Of a stretch of 64,000 bases of DNA, positions 43,833 through 51,320 are shown in pieces. Location: positions 2,123,305 through 2,187,304 of the forward strand of contig NZ_LT837803.1 of the NCBI RefSeq assembly GCF_900174485.1, in the 5' to 3' direction. Under the pieces are notes generated by a model that was given only the letters and a program-made list of their open reading frames with translations, did not search any database and was not told where the DNA came from. The position numbers and the translations under genes are program-made. How positions within the stretch are numbered: the first letter of the stretch is position 1; each line of letters begins with the position of its first letter. The stretch comes from Sterolibacterium denitrificans. GTDB lineage: Bacteria; Pseudomonadota; Gammaproteobacteria; Burkholderiales; Rhodocyclaceae.

Positions 43833-45505
43833 TGGACCGCTCCTGGTGGAACAGGCATGGGAAAGTTGAACTCTGGCAGTTCCAATCTCGCGTCCCCTTC
43901 TCGGTTGAAAAGGTCCGCTTGATCCAGGAGCCACTCGAATATGAAATGACCGGCGCCCCGGTCGGAAAACTGAACCACCCGCTCCACCAGATCGAGTCGC
44001 TCCACATCTCCCGTGATTGACTTCTGGAGATCAATGACCTCGGAAATTCGACGTAAATCGCTTACAAAGTCGAGTACGACAACCTTTTTCTTGTTCGGCG
44101 CCAAACGCAAGCCTCGACCAAGCTGCTGAACGAAAATGCGTCGGCTGTGCGTGACTCGCATGAACGCCAGCATGTCCACATCCGGCACGTCCACACCCTC
44201 GTTAAAGATGTCGACAGTCGTCACCGCGTTGATGATCCCGCGCCGCAAACCGGCCATGGTCTTTTCCCGCTCACGAGGCTCCATCTCCCCGGTTATGAAC
44301 GCGGACTTGAATCCATATAGGCGCAACATCGCGGCGAAGGTTTTCGCGTGCTCAACGCCCGCGCAAAACACAATGACACTGCGGCGCTCCTCGGTCTTGA
44401 AGGTGTCCGCGATAACACGCGCGGCCTCCTCGTCGCGGGTCGGGATCAACAGACGAGTGTTCAACTCCTTGAGTGAGTATTCATGACGCGACTGTTTGCG
44501 AACAAATTCCCAATCAATGTTATCCGCCAGCAGACGGTAGTCCGCCTCGCAAAGGAACCCTCGACGCAGCCCCTCGTCGATACCGATTTTCGCGACGGGT
44601 TGTCCAAGAATAGTGTCGATGTCGAAGCGATCGCCCCGCCATGGTGTAGCCGTCGCTCCACCCACCATGGGCGCGGCGAGATCATCGATCACGCGTCTGA
44701 AGCTTTCCGAACCGATATGGTGAGCCTCGTCAACCCATACAAGGCCGAATTGGGGCAGCGTCCCCAGCCGCGGCAGAACGCTTTGAACCGTCGCGAACGT
44801 GATGCCATCCCAGAATGTCGGTTGTTCGCCGCCCACCAGAAGATGGCTGGGGATACTTTTCGGTAGCTGCTGCCAAAATTCACGCTGAAGTTGTTCGACC
44901 AGTTCGCGCTTGTCAGCAAGAACCAATATCCGTCCGGAATCGATGACACCATCCCGAAGGAGCTGCGCTGTTGTCTCGGCCATCACCACCGTCTTCCCCA
45001 AGCCGGTGGCGAGAACCAATTGGCCCCGTCCTGTTTCCCGAAGCGCGGCACCAAGGCGCTGAACACAATCATCTTGGTAATCGCGTAGATCACGCCGAGC
45101 CCTCGGGTACTCCGGGCTACGTCGCATCATTTCGATCAGTGTGCCGGGCGGCAGCGGATCAATACGGATGCCAAGACGCCCCCATCGGTCAATCGCCGTG
45201 TTCAGCGCTGGCCCGAAAGCGCGGGATGTCGCTATCGCCAGCCTATCTGCCTCATAGTAACGTGACGCCTCGACCACTTCGTCAACCGCATGGGGGTCGG
45301 GATAGCTGTCACTAGTGAACTTGCACTGGATAACCCAGAGCTGCCCATTCTTAACTCCCAGAACATCAGCGCCACGGTCCCCCGAACCGCCGACGATGCG
45401 AACATCCTCAAAGGCGTTCTGCACCAGAAGTCGAGCGACATCACGCTCAAAGGCGCGCCAGGAACCATTAAGAAGGCGTCTCGAATCGAGGAAGTAGCCC
45501 TCCAT
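43829..45505 (-). CDS. Nuclease-helicase: Mrr-like REase domain fused to SF2 helicase
   Basis: Protein of 558 residues from ATG 45505 (MEGYFLDSRRLLNGSWRAFE), one base after the ATPase stop. Residues ~15-125 form a restriction-endonuclease-like domain: AFERDVARLLVQNAFEDVRI, then GSGDRGADVLGVKNGQLWVI and QCK, the D...QxK core of Mrr-type nucleases. Residues ~140-530 are an SF2 helicase: RDYQDDCVQRL, VLATGLGKTVVMAE, VWVDEAHHIG, GATATPWRGD and FVQQLGRGLRLAP. It is likely the DNA-translocating and cutting arm of the system. Confidence 0.87.
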   Translation of the reverse strand: MEGYFLDSRRLLNGSWRAFERDVARLLVQNAFEDVRIVGGSGDRGADVLGVKNGQLWVIQCKFTSDSYPDPHAVDEVVEASRYYEADRLAIATSRAFGPALNTAIDRWGRLGIRIDPLPPGTLIEMMRRSPEYPRARRDLRDYQDDCVQRLGAALRETGRGQLVLATGLGKTVVMAETTAQLLRDGVIDSGRILVLADKRELVEQLQREFWQQLPKSIPSHLLVGGEQPTFWDGITFATVQSVLPRLGTLPQFGLVWVDEAHHIGSESFRRVIDDLAAPMVGGATATPWRGDRFDIDTILGQPVAKIGIDEGLRRGFLCEADYRLLADNIDWEFVRKQSRHEYSLKELNTRLLIPTRDEEAARVIADTFKTEERRSVIVFCAGVEHAKTFAAMLRLYGFKSAFITGEMEPREREKTMAGLRRGIINAVTTVDIFNEGVDVPDVDMLAFMRVTHSRRIFVQQLGRGLRLAPNKKKVVVLDFVSDLRRISEVIDLQKSITGDVERLDLVERVVQFSDRGAGHFIFEWLLDQADLFNREGDARLELPEFNFPMPVPPGAVQ

Positions 45506-45506
45506 G

Positions 45507-47855
45507 TCACATGTTTCCGTCCGACCCAAGAATGCGGACGGAGAGAGTCGCGCGGATCAACTCGTCCCGATCGCATCGATCAAGATCGCGAGGGCTCTGT
45601 GAAGCCAACCAGACAGCATCCGCCAAATATGCATCGTATCGTTCGATCACCCGGTCACGAGCTTCCGCGTTAACTTTTTCATCTCCGTAATCCAAGCTCG
45701 CATATGGCTGCGCCCAGAACTTGCCATCGAAAAACAACTCCGGGTGCTGACTCACAAAGGACCGAATATCGGCGGCTTCGGCATATGCGAGGAACTCGCC
45801 GGAGTCGACAACCGCCTGCACGCTCGATATACCCGTCGACGCCAGCTTGCGACGAATTCTGTCCTGTGCGGGTTGTGGCAATCCTCCGAACAACGAACCA
45901 AACACGCTTACGTCGCCAATGGGGCCAATGGATTGGGCGATTTCCCTAAGGGCCGCGTCGGCGAAGGCAATGATGCTCTTCGGATCAAGTTTCGTGTCAT
46001 CGGCGTACTCGCCACGGAAATCCGCGAGAATGGTGGCGAATACCGCCGAGTCGGGGCTCGTATCTCGAAGGAACTCATAAGTCTTGAACGCGAGTTCGCA
46101 GAGTACCGCGTCCATTGGCGTCATCGTGACTGAACGAAACACCGGATGATCGAGATCGAAGAGAAACAGGAATGTGCGCGTGCCCGGATCCTCGATTTTC
46201 AGAATCCAGGGCGACTTGCGCGGAAGATCCGGATCGTTCGCTGTCACCACGAACGCCTCTACCGTGAATTCGACCTTGAGCAAAGGATGCTTGTACACAC
46301 GGGACAGCTCATGCAACTTCTGACGGACTGGAACCGCAACGGGTTCCGTCTTATTCGTGCCACTCGCCGGTTCGAGTATCTTGTTGTCCGTACCGCCCGC
46401 TTCCGAAGCCGAATCGCCCTCGTCGAGAAAGCCATCGGGAGCCGCAGGTGCCGTCGAGCCCGGTCCGGTGGCGATCGGAGTCGCGCCCACGATGCCACGA
46501 TCCTCCTCCTCCACCAGCGCGTACCACTTCTCGTCCGTTTGGTATTCCGGATCACCCTTGTAGAACAAGTCGGCCATTTCCATGGCGCGTTCGTTGTTCT
46601 TGACAGCGAGAATCCGAGACCAACGACCAGTCTTGCCCTGAGGGCTGCTTCGGCGGAAAGCCTGGAATAGACGATACAACGGCGCATCAGGGGGCTCGTA
46701 CCCCAAGGCGCGAGCCTTCTGAGGCTGCAACGGCCCATCCCCGCGGATTAGGGCAACCATTTCCGCCCAGGACGTGTCATCTCGTTCGAACCGGTCCTTG
46801 GTGTAACTCACCCGACAATGGTCAAGATGGACCTCGCCAATAAATCGCCCTCTATTGCGCTGATCGTCGATCGGATATTCGCGTTCGGGTCTCTCGCCGC
46901 CGGTCCATACAAACAAATCCTTGTTCTGGACTTCGATGACCCTTCCGTTCCGAACGATGTCTATGCCAAAGTCCTCTTCGTGCATGTAACGCTGCAACCC
47001 CACCCAACCATGCAGCCGACGCTTGACCTCGATTGTCTTGCAGTCCGGGCCAGCGGTCGGGCAGCCTTGTTGTCCTGAAAAGGAGATCATGCAGGTCAAA
47101 CAGTAATGGCGTGAAGGGAGCGCGTAATCGAAACTTTCAACGGCGTGGATCGGCTTTCCATCGCTCCCTTGCACAGACCGGTCCGGGTCCCAGTGACATG
47201 GGCGCTTCGCCTGAACGTTCTGGCCATTGAGTTGCAAAGTGAACGAATTTTCCTTGGAAAGGAGGAGCGGCGCGTAGACACGCGCCAACTGTCTACGAAT
47301 CTTTTGATGATTCGCGTTCTTCGCAAAGTACAGACGCTGATCCGCTTTGAGCTGAAGAATCTTAATTTCCGTTCCGTGCGCCGAAGGATCGGGCTTCGGC
47401 CTGGTGAGGCGTGGTGTGTGATAACTCCTAGTGCGACGCAACTCATTGAGATCGATCCGCAAGCCCGTCCATTCCTGATCTCCGGCACGCGTCGCATAAA
47501 CCTCGGTAACCATGCCCAGGCGCGCGGTGGCGATATTGAAACCCATGCCGAAAAGGCCAAGGTTGTCCAAGGGATTGTTTCCGCTCCAACCGGCCCGAAC
47601 AGCCCTCTCCAACTGTTCGATTGTCATACCGGGGCCATTGTCCCGGATTGCCACCGCGGCATCGGCCCGATCCTGCGTGGGTAAACTGATCGATACGCAC
47701 GGCGAGTCAACTGGCTCTCCAGCGCGATGCGAATTGATAAAGGCATCCACCCCGTTGTCAATCAGTTCCGCCAGGCACTTCCATTGGTCGAGATTGATCT
47801 CGCCAAGAATCTGGAGAACACGGGGATCGGGAGTCAGATCGAAATCGTTGGCCAT
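45507..47855 (-). CDS. MORC/MutL-type GHKL ATPase
   Basis: Protein of 782 residues. The GHKL motifs are KCLAELIDNGVDAFINSHRA (N box), AVAIRDNGPGMTIEQL (G1), NPLDNLGLFGMGFNIATARL (G2) and HGTEIKILQL. A transducer-like domain and a possible zinc site follow (HYCLTCMISFSGQQGCPTAG then PDC). The long C-terminal half is unassigned. GHKL ATPases dimerise on ATP and can clamp DNA. Iyer, Abhiman and Aravind described such MORC-like ATPases in restriction-modification operons with m5C methyltransferases, Vsr and SF2 nucleases, matching this arrangement. Confidence 0.87.
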   Translation of the reverse strand: MANDFDLTPDPRVLQILGEINLDQWKCLAELIDNGVDAFINSHRAGEPVDSPCVSISLPTQDRADAAVAIRDNGPGMTIEQLERAVRAGWSGNNPLDNLGLFGMGFNIATARLGMVTEVYATRAGDQEWTGLRIDLNELRRTRSYHTPRLTRPKPDPSAHGTEIKILQLKADQRLYFAKNANHQKIRRQLARVYAPLLLSKENSFTLQLNGQNVQAKRPCHWDPDRSVQGSDGKPIHAVESFDYALPSRHYCLTCMISFSGQQGCPTAGPDCKTIEVKRRLHGWVGLQRYMHEEDFGIDIVRNGRVIEVQNKDLFVWTGGERPEREYPIDDQRNRGRFIGEVHLDHCRVSYTKDRFERDDTSWAEMVALIRGDGPLQPQKARALGYEPPDAPLYRLFQAFRRSSPQGKTGRWSRILAVKNNERAMEMADLFYKGDPEYQTDEKWYALVEEEDRGIVGATPIATGPGSTAPAAPDGFLDEGDSASEAGGTDNKILEPASGTNKTEPVAVPVRQKLHELSRVYKHPLLKVEFTVEAFVVTANDPDLPRKSPWILKIEDPGTRTFLFLFDLDHPVFRSVTMTPMDAVLCELAFKTYEFLRDTSPDSAVFATILADFRGEYADDTKLDPKSIIAFADAALREIAQSIGPIGDVSVFGSLFGGLPQPAQDRIRRKLASTGISSVQAVVDSGEFLAYAEAADIRSFVSQHPELFFDGKFWAQPYASLDYGDEKVNAEARDRVIERYDAYLADAVWLASQSPRDLDRCDRDELIRATLSVRILGSDGNM

Positions 47856-47874
47856 GTCAGTCCTTGTCCTTTGA

Positions 47875-49062
47875 TCAATTCTTGATTCGGGTTGGATTCG
47901 CGCACGCGCCTAAACTTGCCGCCACGGAGCGAGCCACCACCTCCGCCAGTTTCACCGGCACGGCGTTGCCAAGTTGACGCATGGTTTGACTCCACGAGCC
48001 TCGGAATTCGTATTCGTCTGGGAAGGTTTGCAGCCGCGCGGATTCCCGAACCGTGAAATAGCGAACCGTGCCGTCATCCTTCACGAACATGTTTTCGCCG
48101 CCCGGGACACCGTGGTATCCGGCCTTCAGCGTCTTCGACGGTTCATCCAAGGCGCTCCCCGTGTGTCCCACGTAAGTTCTGGCTCCCGGGGTGAATACGT
48201 GGTTTGGAATTTTGTGATCTCGATCGGATTCCGGGTCGGGAAGATTTCTCAGCGCATCGCGGGTTGTTCGCCAACGGTCAAGCGTTAGCAATTGGGTCGT
48301 GGAGCGCAAGAGTTCAACGCGTTTCGCATAGCGTGGCAGAATTTCCGGCCTTTGCTTGCTGCTGATGCCGTGTTCATCCCAATAGGCGCCATCGATCCAT
48401 TTCGAAATTAGCAACGCATCCTCGGAATGTGTCGGCTCTGGAAAAGACCATCGCGCGCCAATATCGGAACGAAAACCAACTAAAAACACTCGTTGCCGCT
48501 TTTGCGGAACGCCATAGTCGGCGGCGTTCAGCACGTTGAACAACACGTTGTACGTCGCCGCTCCTTTGTTAGATGAGTGGTGCTGTTCCAGACGCGCACG
48601 GTGCTGCATCCAATTCTCACCTTTGCGCCGTACCAATTCAGGATACTGAAGTTGCAGATGGATGTACGAGAAATACGAGGCGAAGCTCTTGCGCGTGAGC
48701 CCTTTGACATTCTCGAAAATAAACGCCCTCGGCATCAATTCGCGTACTGCCCGGACCGCCTCGGGAAACATGTTTCTATCGTCACGCTGTCCTTGATGCT
48801 TGCCGCCCATCGAGAATGGCTGACATGGAGGACCTCCAGAGACCACGTCGATATCCCGTCCGAGCAAACTAAAATTGAAGCTCCGCGCGTCAACCTCATG
48901 GACAGGCCAACCTTCCACTGCGTGGGTATGGTGACGTTGATTCTCGCGGAATGTCTCGCAAGCGTCGTGATCCCATTCAACGACAGCCGCGTGTTGAAAT
49001 CCAGCGTTCGCCATGCCGATGGCGAGCCCTCCCGCCCCTGCGAATAGTTCGACGCTACGCAT
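47875..49062 (-). CDS. DNA cytosine-5 methyltransferase
   Basis: Protein of 395 residues. Motif I is VELFAGAGGLAIGMANAGF; motif IV with the catalytic Cys is VVSGGPPCQPFSMGGKHQGQ; motif VI is FIFENVKGL; motif VIII is VPQKRQRVFLVGFR; motif X is MRQLGNAVPVKLAEVVA. The target-recognition region lies at about residues 235-310. It modifies host DNA for self-recognition. It overlaps vsr by 8 bp and precedes the ATPase by 19 bp. The target sequence is unknown. Confidence 0.95.
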   Translation of the reverse strand: MRSVELFAGAGGLAIGMANAGFQHAAVVEWDHDACETFRENQRHHTHAVEGWPVHEVDARSFNFSLLGRDIDVVSGGPPCQPFSMGGKHQGQRDDRNMFPEAVRAVRELMPRAFIFENVKGLTRKSFASYFSYIHLQLQYPELVRRKGENWMQHRARLEQHHSSNKGAATYNVLFNVLNAADYGVPQKRQRVFLVGFRSDIGARWSFPEPTHSEDALLISKWIDGAYWDEHGISSKQRPEILPRYAKRVELLRSTTQLLTLDRWRTTRDALRNLPDPESDRDHKIPNHVFTPGARTYVGHTGSALDEPSKTLKAGYHGVPGGENMFVKDDGTVRYFTVRESARLQTFPDEYEFRGSWSQTMRQLGNAVPVKLAEVVARSVAASLGACANPTRIKN

Positions 49063-49462
49063 CGAGAAACTCCTTTATTTTTGTCTTGAGCCGAGAGATA
49101 TCGCTTAACTCGCACTCCCAAATCGTCAGCACACCCCAACCCGCGTCTCGAAGCGCGCTTTCGTTCTTCATGTCACGCTGCCGGTTCGCTTCGAGCTTGG
49201 GAAGCCAGAACTCCTGGCGAGATTTTGGCAGTCTGGCCAACGCGCACCCCGCGTGCCTGTGCCAAAAGCAACCATGGACGAATACAACCTTCTTGCGGAT
49301 ACGAAACACCAAGTCTGGTTTGCCCGGCAGATCCTTCGCGTGCAGGCGATATCGATAGCCCATCGCGTGCACCATCCGTCGAATCGTCATTTCCGGCTTG
49401 GTGTGGCGCGAGCGCACTCGCCCCATGATTTCCGAACGCCGAGCTGGAGTAACGCTGTCCAT
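49055..49462 (-). CDS. vsr: Very short patch repair endonuclease
   Basis: Protein of 135 residues. Nicks next to T:G mismatches that arise when 5-methylcytosine deaminates. The start MDSVTPARRSEIMGRVRSRH and KPEMTIRRMVHAMGYRYRLH are family hallmarks. LPGKPDLVFRIRKKVVFVHG with CFWHRHAGC (catalytic Asp and metal/zinc His-Cys residues) and PKSRQEFWLPKLEANRQRD are also present. It overlaps the methyltransferase gene, so repair is coupled to methylation. Confidence 0.94.
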   Translation of the reverse strand: MDSVTPARRSEIMGRVRSRHTKPEMTIRRMVHAMGYRYRLHAKDLPGKPDLVFRIRKKVVFVHGCFWHRHAGCALARLPKSRQEFWLPKLEANRQRDMKNESALRDAGWGVLTIWECELSDISRLKTKIKEFLDA

Positions 49463-49465
49463 ATG

Positions 49466-49660
49466 TCATTTGGACTGGGCAAACAGAGGCCACTGGTCGG
49501 CAACATACTTTTCCGCCGCGTCCCGAATGACCCACGCCAACGAGACTTTCTTTTCGCGCGCGATTTGCTCCAACTCAGTGTGAAGCCCCCGCGGAAGGCT
49601 TACAGACACCCGAACAATGGGTGGCAAATTCGCTTCATCATCAATCTTTGATTGCTTCAT
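49466..49660 (-). CDS. Ribbon-helix-helix regulator of the restriction-like operon
   Basis: Protein of 64 residues from ATG 49660 (MKQSKIDDEANLPPIVRVSV), with GAGGTG about 7 bp upstream. VRVSVSLPRGLHTELEQIAR and EKKVSLAWVIRDAAEKYVAD form a classic ribbon-helix-helix (CopG-like). It is the first gene of the six-gene cassette and ends three bases before vsr. It probably represses the operon, delaying nuclease until DNA is methylated, the role of C proteins in other systems. Confidence 0.8.
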   Translation of the reverse strand: MKQSKIDDEANLPPIVRVSVSLPRGLHTELEQIAREKKVSLAWVIRDAAEKYVADQWPLFAQSK

Positions 49661-49696
49661 TGGGCACCTCGAACGCAACTATGCACCACATTACAC

Positions 49697-49713
49697 CATA
49701 TTGCCGCAATATG
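49697..49713. promoter_or_regulatory. Operator-like palindrome before RHH-vsr-dcm operon
   Basis: CATATTGC (49697-49704) and GCAATATG (49706-49713) form an inverted repeat around one base. On the minus strand TGTAAT (49694-49689) is a candidate -10, placing the palindrome between the -10 and -35 positions, where a repressor would block transcription. The RHH start is 37 bp downstream. The remainder of the 49714-49914 gap shows no gene. Confidence 0.6.
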
Positions 49714-49914
49714 TATCGGGAATTTTCTTCCTTGTTTTCTCTGTAATTCGCATGCGTCCCGGCGTACCGCCGCCGGGCTCGCGGGCTGCGCCCCGCGCTT
49801 CGTGACGAATCGCGGCCATTCGGCTTTGATCCCTGACGCCTCCGGCCTTCTCTGCGTTCCGCGTTCCGGCCTGCGCGCTCCGCTTGCCACCCTCTGCTGT
49901 CGGTGTGTGAGAGA

Positions 49915-50088
49915 CGGTCTTGCTGTTCCCCTCAACGTACCACGTCGATCTCGCCGTCAAGGGCGGCGCGCCCTGCCCTGCGGTTGGCCGCTTGCGTCCT
50001 GGCGGCCGTCTTCAACCCCTGACCGCTGCGCTGCGCCGTGTTTCGCCGGTTCCGGGCAATCCCGCCCGATTCGAACTGGAGCACGATC
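49915..50088 (+). ncRNA. Conserved leader, copy 1 (candidate radC RNA motif)
   Basis: About 170 nt directly before radC are repeated before the DUF2958 gene (50830-50996). Shared blocks in order: CTTGCTGTTCCC, TCTCGCCGTCAAGG, GGCGGCCGTCT versus GCGGCCGTCT, GCTGCGCTGCGCCGTG and GGGCAATCC-GCCC. Conservation between two unrelated coding sequences implies a shared regulatory RNA. The published radC RNA motif lies in 5' leaders of radC and other DNA-processing genes; identity with it is inferred from position. Confidence 0.55.
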
Positions 50089-50595
50089 ATGTCGCAACTT
50101 TCCTCTTCTTTCGATTCCTCCCTTCTCGTTCGCGATGTCACTGGCGACTACCGCCCGGCCAAGGCCGACGAAGTGCTGCAGGCAGCGCTGCGCGTGCTGG
50201 CCGGACAGATGTACGGCAGCGAGGCGCTGACCTCGCCGGAAGTGGTGCGCGACTTCCTGCGGATCAAACTCGGGACACTGGAACATGAGGTATTCGCGCT
50301 CATCCATCTGGATGCGCAGAACCGCGTCATCGACTACGTCGAGATGTTCCGCGGCACAGTGAGTCAGACATCGGTGTATCCGCGCGAGGTGGTCAAGGAG
50401 TCGCTGGCGCGCAACTCGGCGGCACTGATCCTGGTGCATAACCACCCTTCCGGTTTAGCCGAGCCATCGCGGGCGGACGAGATGCTGACGCAGACGCTCA
50501 AGTCAGCACTGGCCTTGGTGGATGTGCGGGTGCTGGATCACTTGGTAGTCGCTGGTACCAACATCCTGTCGTTCGCGGAACGCGGCCTTCTGTAA
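50089..50595 (+). CDS. radC: RadC-family JAB-domain protein (mobile-element type)
   Basis: Protein of 168 residues from ATG 50089 (MSQLSSSFDSSLLVRDVTGD), with CTGGAG upstream. JAB/MPN metal motifs: HEVFALIHLDAQNRVIDYVE, VSQTSVYPREVVKESLARNS and the ligand block LILVHNHPSGLAEPSRADEM (H-x-H...S..D). Short RadC proteins without the N-terminal HhH domain are common on conjugative elements such as Tn4371; the biochemical role is unsettled. Confidence 0.88.
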   Translation: MSQLSSSFDSSLLVRDVTGDYRPAKADEVLQAALRVLAGQMYGSEALTSPEVVRDFLRIKLGTLEHEVFALIHLDAQNRVIDYVEMFRGTVSQTSVYPREVVKESLARNSAALILVHNHPSGLAEPSRADEMLTQTLKSALALVDVRVLDHLVVAGTNILSFAERGLL

Positions 50596-50829
50596 CCCCA
50601 GGGGCCTTGCGCCCTTTTTTGCTGCGCCCGTCGATATTTCAGTTTCGACTCCAGGGGTCGGCTCCGCCCACCCCGCCGCGCGAGCTTGGCGCCCCAAAAT
50701 CGCCGAACAGGCTGCGCCTGATCGGTTTGCCCACAGGCTCTGCGCTTCTCTTACTCACAGATCGGCAATTCTGATCCTTCCGGATTTAAGTTCGTACTTC
50801 CTCCAAGCAATTGCGGAGCGTACTGGGGG

Positions 50830-50996
50830 CTGGCTTGCTGTTCCCTTCACCTTATCACGGCGTTCTCGCCGTCAAGGTCTGCGCGTGCCTCGCACGCTGG
50901 CGTCCTGCGGCCGTCTGCGAACCCTGACTGCTGCGCTGCGCCGTGCTTGTCGCGGTCTCGGGCAATCCTGCCCTGAATCCTTCCAAGGAGAAGACC
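50830..50996 (+). ncRNA. Conserved leader, copy 2 (candidate radC RNA motif)
   Basis: Second copy of the leader described at 49915-50088, placed immediately before the truncated DUF2958 gene and ending in CCAAGGAGAAGACC-ATG, which provides the ribosome site. The 50596-50829 gap before it shows no gene. Confidence 0.55.
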
Positions 50997-51179
50997 ATGA
51001 CGAAGCTGATCACCGACGAACAATGCGCGGAACTCCTGGCCAACGGCCGGCAGTCGATTGAGAACGAGGACTTTGACCCACTGCCTGCGGTCAAGCTGTT
51101 CACTCCGGATGCCGGCGCCACCTGGCTGCTGACAGAGATCGCCCCGGAAGAGCACGACCACGCGTATGGCTTATGTTGA
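50997..51179 (+). pseudogene. DUF2958 protein, truncated
   Basis: Starts MTKLITDEQCAELLANGRQS and continues DFDPLPAVKLFTPDAGATWL, LTEIAPEEHDHAYGLC, the normal beginning of DUF2958 proteins found on conjugative elements. The usual protein is about 110 or more residues; here the frame stops after 60 where the palindromic end of the recombinase element begins. The rest of the gene is absent downstream. Confidence 0.82.
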
Positions 51180-51196
51180 GCTCAACATAAGCCATA
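51165..51196. repeat. 32-bp perfect palindrome at element end
   Basis: Left arm TATGGCTTATGTTGAG (51165-51180), right arm its exact complement (51181-51196). It coincides with the break in the DUF2958 gene. Confidence 0.9.
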
Positions 51197-51213
51197 TTAT
51201 GAGTACCGCCACA

Positions 51214-51278
51214 TTATGTTGAGCAGCGTCCTCAACGCGGGAACCAGCAGCAACTTCCCCACACGCTGCTCAACATAA
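51214..51278. repeat. Inverted TTATGTTGAGC repeats upstream of recombinase genes
   Basis: TTATGTTGAGCAGCG (51214-51228) and CGCTGCTCAACATAA (51264-51278) are perfect 15-bp inverted repeats sharing the TTATGTTGAG core of the palindrome at 51165. Multiple inverted copies suggest recombinase-binding sites at the end of the element. Confidence 0.8.
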
Positions 51279-51320
51279 CCAGCATGCTCCTGACGTCACA
51301 TGACGTAAAGGAGATTGGTG

